Origin: Chitinophagaceae bacterium
Lineage (GTDB): Bacteria > Bacteroidota > Bacteroidia > Chitinophagales > Chitinophagaceae
Length of the DNA: 19,541 nucleotides
Reading direction: 5' to 3'
Assembly (NCBI GenBank): GCA_016721085.1
Contig: JADKJI010000047.1
Coordinates: 1 to 19,541, forward strand
Below are positions 1-7,499 of the stretch, one piece after another. Position 1 is the stretch's first letter; each line of letters opens with the position of its first letter. The position numbers were made by a program, and so were the translations under genes. The notes under the pieces are model-generated. The model had not been told where the DNA came from. It saw only the letters and a list, made by a program, of their open reading frames with translations, and searched no databases.

Positions 1-151
1 TAAAGAAATGAAAGAATACTATGAAAAAAGAACAACTGAAGGGATGAAAGGGATGTCTTGTCTAAATATTATAAGATCAAAAATAGTAGCCAGGATGTTT
101 GCAGTAGTTAAAAGACAAAGTCCTTATGTTGAACTAACCACAGCAGCATAA
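1..151 (+). mobile_element. IS110-family transposase, C-terminal end (partial)
   Basis: The frame that opens at base 2 and stops with TAA at 149-151 encodes about 49 residues, including EYYEKRTTEGMKGM, then SCLNIIRSKIVARMFAVVKR. This matches the C-terminal tail of IS110/IS116/IS902 transposases: a Tyr-Tyr-Glu segment, then a helix reading roughly 'N-x-x-R-x-K-[IL]-x-x-R-[IM]-F-A'. The RuvC-like DEDD catalytic domain and most of the Tnp20 domain lie left of the window, so it cannot be judged whether the element is intact. IS110 elements lack terminal inverted repeats and are guided by a bridge RNA made from a non-coding end, so the right boundary cannot be fixed here. It is the only convincing plus-strand gene in the window. 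Confidence 0.8.
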
Positions 152-192
152 TTAATCCTAACCCTATAAAACTAAAAACTAAATTTGGATAT

Positions 193-327
193 ATTTTGAT
201 CTTAGAATACACGAAGAACACGAAGAGACACAAAGGGATTCCTTTCAGTAGTATATTAATTTTGATATTGAATTCACTGGTTCTCTTCGTGTTCCTTCGT
301 GCCCTTCGTGCCTTTGTGGTTCAAAAT
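193..327. repeat. Imperfect inverted repeat built of CACGAAG units
   Basis: The outer ends ATTTTGA (193-199) and TCAAAAT (321-327) are complementary. The left arm carries CACGAAG at 210-216 and 219-225, then CACAAAGG at 229-236. The right arm carries CTTCGTG at 285-291, 295-301 and 304-310, then CCTTTGTGG at 311-319. The arms can pair as CACGAAG(G)AACACGAAGAGA with one bulge, around an AT-rich centre of about 50 bp. No protein is supported here. Units of this kind recur between genes in many bacterial genomes (from memory). The element lies 42 bp after the IS110 transposase stop, so it could belong to the element's end or be an independent dispersed repeat. Confidence 0.7.
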
Positions 328-421
328 CAACTAGTAATGCTATTAAAGAAAGCTACTCTACGGTTATTTGCCGGTACATAAGAGGAACGATAGAAAGATA
401 TATTTTTAGTAACCACCACTT

Positions 422-876
422 TTACCCATCAATCAGAACCCCATTTGGCTCATTCCCAATAAAATCAATGGTTACATGATGATCGAGGTCGTGGATCGTT
501 GTGAATGCCATATCCCATATCAATGGATGTATATCTTGTCTGGGTATTGTTATACAAACCAGAGAGAATTCTTTTGTAAAATGGGTGATTTTAAAATCTT
601 CCCTCCAGTTTTGGAATTCATCTTCAATTAGAGGTGTTATCTTTTCTATGTATTGTTCAAAATTCGCCTGTAAATCAAGATAAAACTGTCTTTGTTCTTC
701 AGTAGGGCCTTCAATATCTGCCTGTATCAAATAATCTGTATCACTTTGTGTGGGCTCGAAAAAACCCTGCTCCTTCAAAATAGTTTTTAGAAGGGTCCTT
801 GGAATCTATAAATTGTAGTCTGCCAAATAATCATCCTGAACAAAAACCGACTTTTTGAAAAGATTAAATAACCCAT
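422..876 (-). pseudogene. Conserved small protein, paralog 1 (frameshifted; about 151 aa when repaired)
   Basis: The uninterrupted part (422-778) contains ITPLIEDEFQNWREDFKI, KEFSLVCITIPRQ, then PLIWDMAF and HDLDHHV, and ends GVLIDG. Reading upstream through other frames recovers a normal N-terminus: MGLFNLFKK from ATG at 876, then VFVQDDY, LQFIDSKDPSKNYFEGAGFFEP. Three single-base shifts are implied: a missing G in the CCC run at 872-874, a missing base near the AAA at 825-827, and an extra base in the A6 run at 759-764. The apparent start at 778 is therefore false. The protein is cytosolic with no signal peptide and is homologous along its length to 15632-16085. I do not recognise a named family, and no function is assigned. 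Confidence 0.72.
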
Positions 877-933
877 GACAGTATTTAATAGGTGCTAGTT
901 TTGCAGGCCTTTCTGCATTTTAATTATTTCTTC

Positions 934-1341
934 TTAAGGTTTTACTTCAACTGTAGAGATTTAATGAGACTATTGTGTCAATAAATTCTTTTTTTGTTTT
1001 GGTGAAATTATTACAGTCATATTTACCAAAGATATTGCAAGCCTGTCAAGCGATGTTGCGGGTGAACTTAAAAAGCTGTTTGTTTCGGATATTGAAGTTA
1101 TGTCTTTGATGTGTACGGTCTTATTATAAAAATGCCGGATTTTATTTTTAAATTTTCACCCTCGATGGTATACGAAGTTGACAGAAATAAGTGAGTAATA
1201 ATAGTAATGACAGCTAAAAGTATAAAACCCCCAAGCCAACTTGGTTTCTCATATGTAGTTAAAAACAAAATTGTTCCAAAAAATTATTATGATTGGAATT
1301 ACAAATTCGAGACCAATTCTTGATTTAAATGTTTTATTCAT
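934..1341 (-). pseudogene. Bacterial PH-domain membrane protein (bPH_4/DUF1200-like), heavily frameshifted
   Basis: No long ORF survives here, but joining frames from ATG at 1341 gives a coherent protein of about 135 residues. It starts MNKTFKSRIGLEFVIPIIIIF, then has a second hydrophobic segment (FILLAVITIITHLFLS). A bacterial PH-type core follows: SYTIEGENLKIKSGIFII, VHIKDITSISETNSFLSS, PATSLDRLAIS, then KKEFIDTIVSLN, ending TVEVKP with the stop at 934-936. The order of two N-terminal helices, a 'Y.I.g..L.I..G' strand, a 'spAtSldRlaI' strand and a C-terminal 'kkeFid' helix is typical of bPH_4/DUF1200 proteins. At least five indels break it, mostly in T or A runs. A short plus-strand reading at about 1003-1128 is its antisense shadow. 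Confidence 0.62.
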
Positions 1342-1448
1342 TTAACTCATTTTTAATTCTGCATTGTTTTGTTTACCAATTTTATGATAACGACGCACAG
1401 TTTTGAGTGATATTGATAAATTCAAAGGCAGTCGGTTACTTATTACGG

Positions 1449-1466
1449 TCATACTTTAAAGTATGA
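1449..1466. terminator. Perfect 18-bp palindrome, candidate terminator hairpin
   Basis: TCATACTTTAAAGTATGA is its own reverse complement. It lies 4 bp past the stop of the minus-strand gene at 1470. The position suggests a transcript-end hairpin, but there is no clear U-tract and no loop spacer, so a protein-binding palindrome is also possible. Confidence 0.35.
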
Positions 1467-1469
1467 TAT

Positions 1470-1817
1470 TCATATCCTTAAAGTTAAAAGCAATTTTGCA
1501 TTTATTGCCTGATATTTATGATATTGAATTACTCGCAAACCACGTGGATAAATAGCAAACAGGCCAAGAATATTATTTGTTTCTTTTTTATTCAGTTTCT
1601 CTAGATTGTTGATATCGAATGGGATCGGGATATTGCTGGCTTCATAACAAGGTAAGAACTCAGCCAGCATTTTAGCACCATTCGTTCTTGTAGCCTTTTC
1701 AAAATTGGAGTCATAATGTTTGAATAGAAACGGGACTATGTATTTCTCCCAGTAATCTGTTTCATAAACTTGCCTTTCGCCTATGTTTTTAATGGCTAAG
1801 GATATATCTCCCATCAT
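1470..1817 (-). CDS. Hypothetical protein, probably 5'-truncated by a frameshift
   Basis: The ORF encodes about 115 residues (MMGDISLAIKNIGE, YWEKYIVPFLFKHYDS, NGAKMLAEFLPCYE, NNILGLFAIYPRGLRV). It is probably alpha-helical and has no signal peptide or membrane helix. The same frame stays open upstream to about 1880 (VEFHNALLFRAPFLFEPRK) without an ATG, and another frame offers ATG at about 1862 (MPYFSELLSFSNPGK), which would join at an A-run just before residue 1. The true N-terminus is therefore probably upstream and displaced by an indel. The gene follows the hydrolase-SnoaL gene with about 100 bp between them. I do not recognise the family. Confidence 0.5.
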   Translation of the reverse strand: MMGDISLAIKNIGERQVYETDYWEKYIVPFLFKHYDSNFEKATRTNGAKMLAEFLPCYEASNIPIPFDINNLEKLNKKETNNILGLFAIYPRGLRVIQYHKYQAINAKLLLTLRI

Positions 1818-1960
1818 TTTCCTGGGTTCGAAAAGGAAAGGAGCTCTGAAAAGTAAGGCATTATGAAATTCAACTACAAATAGTCAGCAAGATATGGTTG
1901 TTCTTGATTTGGTTATGCTATTACGAAATCTTCCTTCTTTTAATGTATTGCTGTAGTGAT

Positions 1961-3370
1961 TTAGTTCTTAGGCAAATTCAGATAGTCGGGAACTTCAATA
2001 GGAGAACGTGTCTCCATACTTGTATTAAACATATCAGTCTGTAGACGCCACTTGGTGCCTTCTTTTTTATATATGGCTATAAACTTCCCGATATCGATAA
2101 TTTCATTTTGTTTATTATTCATTACATATTTACCTCTTGCAATTATCTTGTCACCACTTTGTTCCAGATCAATAAACTGCAATTCAATGTTATGCATTCC
2201 ACGAATGGAAGCAGTATGCCAAAAACTGGCTATAGCTTTTGGCCAGCTACAGGCGGTGAGCCTGGCCCCAATATCGTGGCATCTGGGGCATAGATGGCTG
2301 CTGCACTATCCCAAGCCGCTTTATTTATCAATCTTACTATTTCAGTTTCTGTTTTAATTACTGTTGCTCTTGCTTTTAGATAGGCAGGACCTTTTTCATC
2401 AGAAGGGAAAACTATTCCTACACTTTTGGCATCCTGAACTGAATTATCCGGCCATTTGTTTTGTAAAAATTGTTCTGCTGCAGCAAAAAAGACGGAAGGA
2501 TTATCGACATAAGGCAAGTGTCCTGTTCCATTTATTATTAGCAATTGGCTATTGGGTAAACTTCTTTTCCATTCTTCCCATGCTTCAATGGGAGTTTCAT
2601 CTTATCCCACCAACAATAAGTGTTCTTGCTTTTACCGTTGAAAGTTGAGCTGTTATATCCCATCTTCCTAGTGACTGTAAAGGATAAAACAAGTAAGGAC
2701 TTAATAAATTCTGTTGGTTGCAATTACATACATCACCCCAAATTCTTCTGGAGTGAAGTGGGGTTGGAAATTTCCCCCGAGCCCAGACCGCATAATAATC
2801 CCAACAAGCTTTTATTAAGTCTGATGGAGCCGATCTGTAAATAGTTCTGTTTTGCTTTAAGATAAGCGCTGAGATACTGTCAAAGCGATTTGTATTCTTC
2901 CATTTCTGTGAGGCAGCTATTGGGTTTATTAGAATACTCGATTCTATATTTTTCCGGGTGATGGTGGCATAATAGCCATACATAATTCCACCATTTGAAT
3001 GGGCAATAACCTTCATTTTATTGATGCGGAAGTGATTCCTCAGGGTTTCCACATCTTCAACAAATCGGTTGATATTAAGCCGGGCTGTATCTCTGATAAC
3101 AGTAGAAAAACCTGTACCGGGTTGGTCAAAAAACAAAAGGGTATGATGGGCCGCTAGTGGAGTGAGGTCAGGAACAAGATAGCTGGAACCAAATCCGCCG
3201 CCATGGAATATTACAATGGTGTCTTTTCCTTCTCCAACAAGCCTGTAAAAAAGCTGGACAGAATCTTTTGTCTTTATATAACCTTCTGAATATTTGAGTT
3301 TCACTGTTTGTGCCTTCACCGAAAAAGAGACTATCAAAATCAGAGAAAGTGCAATTAGAAATGATTTCAT
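1961..3370 (-). CDS. Secreted alpha/beta-hydrolase fused to a C-terminal SnoaL/DUF4440-like domain (two frameshifts)
   Basis: The start at 3370 gives a signal peptide (MKSFLIALSLILIVSFSVKA) followed by an alpha/beta-hydrolase fold resembling proline iminopeptidase-like enzymes. It has an oxyanion HGGG at residues 56-59, FFDQPGTGFS at about 80-89, and the nucleophile elbow AHSNGG with Ser125. The frame ends early at 2597 (VGGIR). One base removed or added near 2600 continues it as DETPIEAWEEWKRSLPNSQL, then GTGHLPYVDNPSVFF, which supplies the acid and histidine of the triad. The chain runs on into an NTF2/SnoaL-like domain (IVRLINKAAWDSAAAIYAPDA, then a second break in the T4 run at 2237-2240, then IASFWHTASIRGMHNIELQF and WRLQTDMFN). 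Repaired length is about 470 residues, probably periplasmic. The substrate is unknown. The apparent starts at 2544 (TTG) and 2197 are artefacts of the breaks. Confidence 0.78.
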
Positions 3371-3552
3371 TTGATTTGGTTGTTTATTGTGGACCAGGAT
3401 CCTCGCTGCCGCAGCAATATAGTAGTAAAATTGATTAGAGCCGGGTAAGAGATTTTTAATAATTTATATTGTTGTGTTAGTTAATAAGAAAATCTGGCTC
3501 CTCAAATTTATTTCCTGAAATCAACTATGATCCATCAACTAATTTATTATAG

Positions 3553-4014
3553 CTATATTTTTTTCAGCAATCTGTCAATTCTCCTTTTGTTCTCTTGTTG
3601 TAATAGGGACGGATATAGATTAAGCATGATGTTCGCCAGCATTATCATTAGGCCAAATAAGAAATTAAAGTCAACAAACTTGACAATAGCAAAAACGGTT
3701 ACAAATGCAAAACCTATTAGATGATCGATTTCTGAAGCTGTCATATCATTTCTCAGGCTTATCAATTCTGATTTTTCGATTTTCTTTTTAACTGTCAGTT
3801 TTTGATTGAAAAATTTGAAAGGAGTGTTTTTAACTATCCACTTAAAAACAAAGATGCCGATTATTTTATTCAGGAATTTGCTTTTTATAAAGTTCAGGTT
3901 TGACAAGTGTTTTGTATAGAATTCTGTTTTTTTCAGGAATGCATTTATGATCATTCCCACTATCCAGGATATGACGGAAATTGAAACACTGAACTTTATA
4001 TATTTAAACATCAT
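3553..4014 (-). CDS. CrtO-like integral membrane protein (putative acyltransferase family)
   Basis: This is an intact gene of about 153 residues. There is a hydrophobic N-terminal helix (residues 6-26), then EFYTKHLSNLNFIKS, a second hydrophobic region ending KWIVKNTPFKFFNQKL, the segment SELISLRNDMTASEIDHLIGF, two hydrophobic stretches at about 100-135, and a C-terminal NLYPSLLQQENKRRIDRLL. The pattern, especially 'NlYP.llQ..nk.Ri', resembles the glycosyl-4,4'-diaponeurosporenoate acyltransferase (CrtO) family, whose founding member acylates staphyloxanthin. No carotenoid genes are near, so a role in pigment synthesis should not be assumed. Two adjacent ATG codons (4014, 4011) could start it. 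It begins 34 bp after the crystallin J1-like stop, so it is probably the last gene of the fic transcript. Confidence 0.62.
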   Translation of the reverse strand: MMFKYIKFSVSISVISWIVGMIINAFLKKTEFYTKHLSNLNFIKSKFLNKIIGIFVFKWIVKNTPFKFFNQKLTVKKKIEKSELISLRNDMTASEIDHLIGFAFVTVFAIVKFVDFNFLFGLMIMLANIMLNLYPSLLQQENKRRIDRLLKKI

Positions 4015-4048
4015 TGAATTGTAATTCTAGCAAATAGTTATTTCATTT

Positions 4049-4399
4049 TTAATGGAATTCCTTTGTCACTCGGATAAGACCAATTATTTGATCATTAAAC
4101 TCATCCAGTTCTTCCGCTGGTACCCAATGCTCGTCGTGGATGATGCCACCTACATTTTGAACCGGATAGCGACTAAGATAGCTAGTGGGCACTTCAAACT
4201 CTGTCACGAAACCTGATCCGTACGCTGGCAGATTCCAGTCTCTCGATATTTGAATCGCATATTCCTCGTTTGTCACTGGGTAGAATATGGGCTGCTCCGG
4301 TAGTCTCGGCGGAAATCTTCTAAAACCAGATTCTTTAATAAGCTCGAGCTCTTGTGGACCAACTGGGCGATAAAGTGTCGTTGTATTATTTGCCTCCAT
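4049..4399 (-). CDS. Small 'ADP-ribosylation/crystallin J1'-type protein
   Basis: This is an intact ORF of 116 residues. It has LYRPVGPQELELI near the N-terminus, then FPPRLPEQPIFYPVTNEEYA, a central GSGFVTEFEVPTSYLSRY, and IIHDEHWVPAEELDEFN near the C-terminus. I recognise this as a small standalone protein often deposited under the name ADP-ribosylation/crystallin J1. That name is inherited: it is much shorter than true ADP-ribosylglycohydrolases and shows none of their Asp-rich metal motifs, so hydrolase activity is not supported. The gene starts 27 bp after the repaired fic stop on the same strand, which suggests co-transcription and perhaps co-function with the Fic protein. It is soluble, with no signal peptide. 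Confidence 0.68.
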   Translation of the reverse strand: MEANNTTTLYRPVGPQELELIKESGFRRFPPRLPEQPIFYPVTNEEYAIQISRDWNLPAYGSGFVTEFEVPTSYLSRYPVQNVGGIIHDEHWVPAEELDEFNDQIIGLIRVTKEFH

Positions 4400-4426
4400 T
4401 ACTGATATAATGTACGTTTCTATTAT

Positions 4427-5466
4427 TTATTTGATTGTGTATTGGGTTGCAGAGCCCTTGCCATGCTTTTCGATTAGATTTTTCTATTAATATGGAGAGC
4501 TGCCGTATAACTATCATTCTTGATATACCTAAGCCTTTTACAATGTCTCCAGATTTGCAACCGGGATGATTCTCTATAAAACTAACAATAAGTTTTTCAC
4601 GGGGAAGTAACTGTTCTCCTTCTCGTTGGTAGATTTGTAGCTTTTGTACTAATTGAACTTGGAATATTCTTTAAGGCATCAAAAGAAATTTACCCAATTA
4701 CTTATATTTTCATTGGGTCGTTGAACTTGACAAGTTCTGAGTACCCGATAATATTCGAGTTTTCTTTTTTCAATTTCGTGTTCAAAGCTTACGTACTGAA
4801 TCAGCTATACCCATTTTTAATAATAGCAAGGAAGATAGTAATCTGCTTATTCTTCCATTTCCATCTTGAAAAGGGTGTATACTTAAGAATTCATAAGTAA
4901 AAATAGCGCATTTAACAAGTGGAGTGAATTGAGTTTTCCCTATGGTACCAATCAATAAGATTACTCATTGCAGTTTCAGTGTCAAAACCAGGTTCTGTTG
5001 TTTGAAAGAGTATCTGACTTTTACCATCTGGATATTTAGCTTCAACGGCATTGCTGTGTTGCTTATAATTGCCTTTATGCCATTCATCTTTTGAACTATA
5101 CTTCAGCAAGATGTTATGCAAATTTTTGATGTCCCCTTCAGCAATTTGAATATCATTAAATGCTTCCGATATTATATCTAATGCTTCAAAATATCCCACC
5201 ACTTCTTGTGAATCTCTGTCTACAAGCTTGCTGATGTCAATGTTTTTAAGAATCCTGTCAACTTCTTCATCAGATAGGGTAGAGCCTTCAATTCTTGTTG
5301 AAGCACCAACACTTCTTACTGTTGCTATAGATTTTAGTTGTTTTAGGCTTTGTTTTTCTCGTCTTTCAATGGCAGCCCACGATGCATCAAACCTATCTAT
5401 CTGACTTATCAGCGATATTAGTTGCCAGTCTAAATTGAGTCTGAATATGTATACGGAACTTTCCAC
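4427..5466 (-). pseudogene. Fic-family protein (Fido domain) with C-terminal winged helix, frameshifted
   Basis: The long ORF (4912-5466, GTG start at 5466) encodes the N-terminal part: YIFRLNLDWQLISLISQIDR, then GASTRIEGS, which fits the inhibitory [ST]xxxE[GN] motif, and VVGYFEALDII. Later frames supply the rest. CAIFTYEFLSIHPFQDGNGR carries the canonical HPFx[DE]GN[GK]R catalytic loop (bases 4851-4877). Then come YVSFEHEIEKRKLEYYRV, NISNWVNFF, and a winged-helix end (REKLIVSFIENHPGCKSGDI, GISRMIVIRQLSIL, KHGKGSATQYTIK, stop at 4427). Five indels are needed, near 4918, 4800, 4682, 4655 and 4480. The repaired length is about 346 residues, normal for this class. Such proteins usually transfer AMP to hydroxyl groups of target proteins and are held inactive by the glutamate of the inhibitory helix. 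All key motifs are present, so a functional gene with sequencing errors is more likely than a decayed one. Confidence 0.82.
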
Positions 5467-5490
5467 CTGATTTTATTAAAATTGCAACAG

Positions 5491-5550
5491 TATGATACAA
5501 GATGATACAATATACGACAAAATGATACGAAATGATATAAAATGATAGAA
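5491..5550. promoter_or_regulatory. Six 10-bp direct repeats upstream of fic (candidate operator)
   Basis: Six consecutive units lie exactly 10 bp apart: TATGATACAA, GATGATACAA, TATACGACAA, AATGATACGA, AATGATATAA, AATGATAGAA (consensus NATGATACAA; on the fic strand TTGTATCATN). They end 25 bp before the fic GTG codon. A 10-bp period places every unit on the same face of the helix, as expected for cooperative protein binding. The Fic protein's own winged-helix domain is an obvious candidate ligand, but that is inference. It is not a CRISPR, because the units are short and there are no spacers. Confidence 0.6.
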
Positions 5551-5799
5551 AGTCTCGAATATTTTATAAGAAATTGATTTACATATATATACAACACTAT
5601 TTGTAGTAAAAACCGGTTCAATGTTTAGAAAACCTCCTGACAGGTATAGGAATAAGTATCCTTGATGTTGAGTAGTTAATTTGAAATAATATAGTTGGCT
5701 GGAATCGTAGCTAGTAATTGTATTCTGCCAAAGTTTGAGTTAATTATCTGGACGGGCTTTTGTAGTTACGGTTTTATATAGTGAGGGTTTCTTGCTTAT
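5551..5799. other. AT-rich intergenic region, no gene seen
   Basis: This is the space between the fic upstream repeats and the end of the membrane-protein gene at 5800. I see no coherent protein in any frame, no RNA gene and no strong hairpin. It presumably holds the fic promoter, but I could not find a convincing Bacteroidota -33/-7 pair (TTG...TAnnTTTG). Confidence 0.4.
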
Positions 5800-6679
5800 T
5801 CAATACGGTACTCTTTTTTTTATTAATGCTATCAGGTCAAGGGCTGCTGTCTTCATTTCAGTTTCAGCATTGCCAAGGCCTAACCGGGTGTTTCTTACAT
5901 AAGATACCAGTCCAGCGAGTTTATATAAAACCTTTGGATCATAAGTAAGTAATGCAGGATTGCCTGCTGGTGCAATAATCGAATTGTCTTCTTCAATAAT
6001 AATGTCGTTGAATATAACAGGATGAAAAACTTCTGTGGCTAATTTTCGATACTCCATAATTTCATCGTCTTCGATTTTCTGCAAGTAATCAATGAAAACT
6101 AACCTGTTGTAATATTCGATGATGGCTTTGGATGCCTTTTCTTTACGGATGAGCCGTAAGCCACCTGAATTTTTCAATTGCTGTATGGTGGCATCATGAA
6201 TAGCCAAACGGCCACTTCTGGAAGCCATTCGGCCCAGTTGGTATAGGGTAGCACCATAATTTCTCACTTCAGGGCTGCATAGCAGCCGGAGTAAAGTATC
6301 ATTTCGTATCTCACTTTCCTTATAGATGGCTATGGTGTTGGTAATCGCTACGGTATCTTCAGCCAGATCTTCCAATAAGTTGCTGATAAATTCTTTTTCC
6401 CTGTCATTTTCGATCTTATGTTCCCAACTGGTATTCGCTAAAAAGCCGCAGAATACTGCCAGGAAAAAGCATTAAAAATTCCCAGAAATAAGATTTCCAG
6501 TTTTTCTTATGATGTGGCGTCGCAGGGTCATGGGCATGGTGATGAACTTCCATAATTTCAGGTGCTTGAGTAATGTTTGAAGGTGCAATGTCCGAAGTCG
6601 GGGTAATTTTGACTGGAGGATTTCCTGATGGGTTTGCAGTCTGCTTATTTAGTGATTCTTCCTCTGTATTATCAGTCAT
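5800..6679 (-). CDS. Single-helix membrane protein with His-rich N-terminus (one frameshift)
   Basis: ATG at 6679 begins a polar N-terminal region (MTDNTEEESLNKQ, then EIMEVHHHAHDPATPHHKKN) followed by a transmembrane helix (YFWEFLMLF, FLAVFCGFLAN). The frame breaks at the A5 run at 6464-6468, where one missing base sends it to a false stop at 6416. The corrected frame reads FFLAVFCGFLANTSWEHKI, ENDREKEFISNLLEDLAEDT and continues as a soluble, mostly helical domain of about 200 residues ending at 5800. The repaired length is about 293 residues. Proteins with this 'HHxHxx..KKxWxxYxWEFLMLFLAVFCGFLA' start are frequent in Chitinophagaceae and of unknown function, so this gene is also a lineage marker. 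The apparent start at 6375 is internal. Confidence 0.72.
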
Positions 6680-6755
6680 GAGGCTTTGGTTGGGTATAAA
6701 ATATGATTATCAACTCTATTAGGACTCTAAGAAATTATAACCACAATGGAGGTAT

Positions 6756-6782
6756 TTGAAGCCTGCCAAACAGTGGCTTCAA
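6756..6782 (-). terminator. Hairpin downstream of the KOW gene
   Basis: TTGAAGCC (6756-6763) and GGCTTCAA (6775-6782) form an 8-bp perfect stem with a short inner TG/CA pairing. It lies about 90 bp past the stop of the minus-strand KOW gene and upstream of the membrane-protein start at 6679. No U-tract is obvious, so terminator function is only likely. Confidence 0.35.
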
Positions 6783-6871
6783 CCCCAAAAGCAGTTGTTT
6801 GTTGAAGTTAAGGAATTACTATTGATTGACGAAGGGGGGGCTATGAAAATGAGGGTAGTATTAATTCCTAA

Positions 6872-7075
6872 TTAGATTGGTTTATCACTTTTTATTACTT
6901 CTACGTTTTTCCCAAGGGTTTTAAACCTTACACCATTATTTTGCACTACAGTTATAGTAATATGTCCGGTCTTGCTAGTATTGATGTCTTGAACAATTCC
7001 CGATTTTCCAGCATGAGTGCCAGTGATGACTTTGCAATAATCTCCGTCTTTTAGCTGTCTTGTTGTTATTCCCAT
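6872..7075 (-). CDS. Small KOW-motif protein
   Basis: This is an intact ORF of 67 residues. GDYCKVITGTHAGKSGIVQD at about residues 11-30 is a typical KOW motif ('G..V.vi.G.haGk.G.v..i'), the small beta-barrel element that in ribosomal protein L24 and NusG binds RNA. The rest (HITITVVQNNGVRFKTLGKN) could complete an SH3-like barrel. The protein is standalone and much shorter than L24 or NusG, and there are no ribosomal genes nearby, so nucleic-acid binding is plausible but the target is unknown. It starts 28 bp after the stop of the upstream gene (7104), which suggests a two-gene transcript. Confidence 0.68.
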   Translation of the reverse strand: MGITTRQLKDGDYCKVITGTHAGKSGIVQDINTSKTGHITITVVQNNGVRFKTLGKNVEVIKSDKPI

Positions 7076-7103
7076 TAAAATATTATAGACAGTTTATTTT
7101 GAT

Positions 7104-7487
7104 TTATAGTTCGGTATAAATTACCTGGTCGGCAGTTCTTATTTCAGCGATGTGTTTTGTTTTTGAAGCCGGGTCTAGCGGGGTCCAATGTGAAATGGCA
7201 AGTATTTCAATGGTTTTGCCAGTTAGCTTTTCGTGGAGTGCTTCAACAGTATATCCGTTGTCAATGGCTCTGTTGATATAGAATTGGGTATTGCTATTCT
7301 TAAGTGTAACCACAATATCCCCTTTGCCCTCACCTTTTATAACTTCTGATACTTCACCTGAATATTTTATGCAATTATTTAGTGAAGCTTTTGGTAATGG
7401 CCTTAATACAAGTAGTACAAAGATTATAAGGGAGACAGATAATATTGTCAAGAAAATATTTCTGGTCTTTGTAGAATTATTTGTCAT
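7104..7487 (-). CDS. Hypothetical single-pass membrane protein
   Basis: This is an intact ORF of 127 residues. It has a short polar N-terminus (MTNNSTKTRN), then a hydrophobic helix (IFLTILSVSLIIFVLLVL, residues about 11-28), which would act as an uncleaved anchor. The extracytoplasmic part (YSGEVSEVIKGEGKGDIVVTL, FYINRAIDNGYTVEALHEKL, EIRTADQVIYTEL) looks like a small beta-rich domain, perhaps OB-like, but no family is recognised. It stands just upstream of the KOW gene on the same strand, and the pair may be co-transcribed. Confidence 0.62.
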   Translation of the reverse strand: MTNNSTKTRNIFLTILSVSLIIFVLLVLRPLPKASLNNCIKYSGEVSEVIKGEGKGDIVVTLKNSNTQFYINRAIDNGYTVEALHEKLTGKTIEILAISHWTPLDPASKTKHIAEIRTADQVIYTEL

Positions 7488-7499
7488 GAGAATACAATT

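Noticed and set aside
1003..1128. Plus-strand ORF reading IFTKDIASLSSDVAGELKK
   Set aside because: It is the antisense of the PH-domain gene, which gives a recognisable protein on the minus strand.
2052..2844. Several plus-strand ORFs of 60-100 codons
   Set aside because: All lie opposite the hydrolase-SnoaL gene, have no recognisable motifs and read as shadows.
5491..5550. CRISPR array
   Set aside because: The repeats are only 10 bp and contiguous with no spacers, and no cas genes are present. A phased operator fits better.
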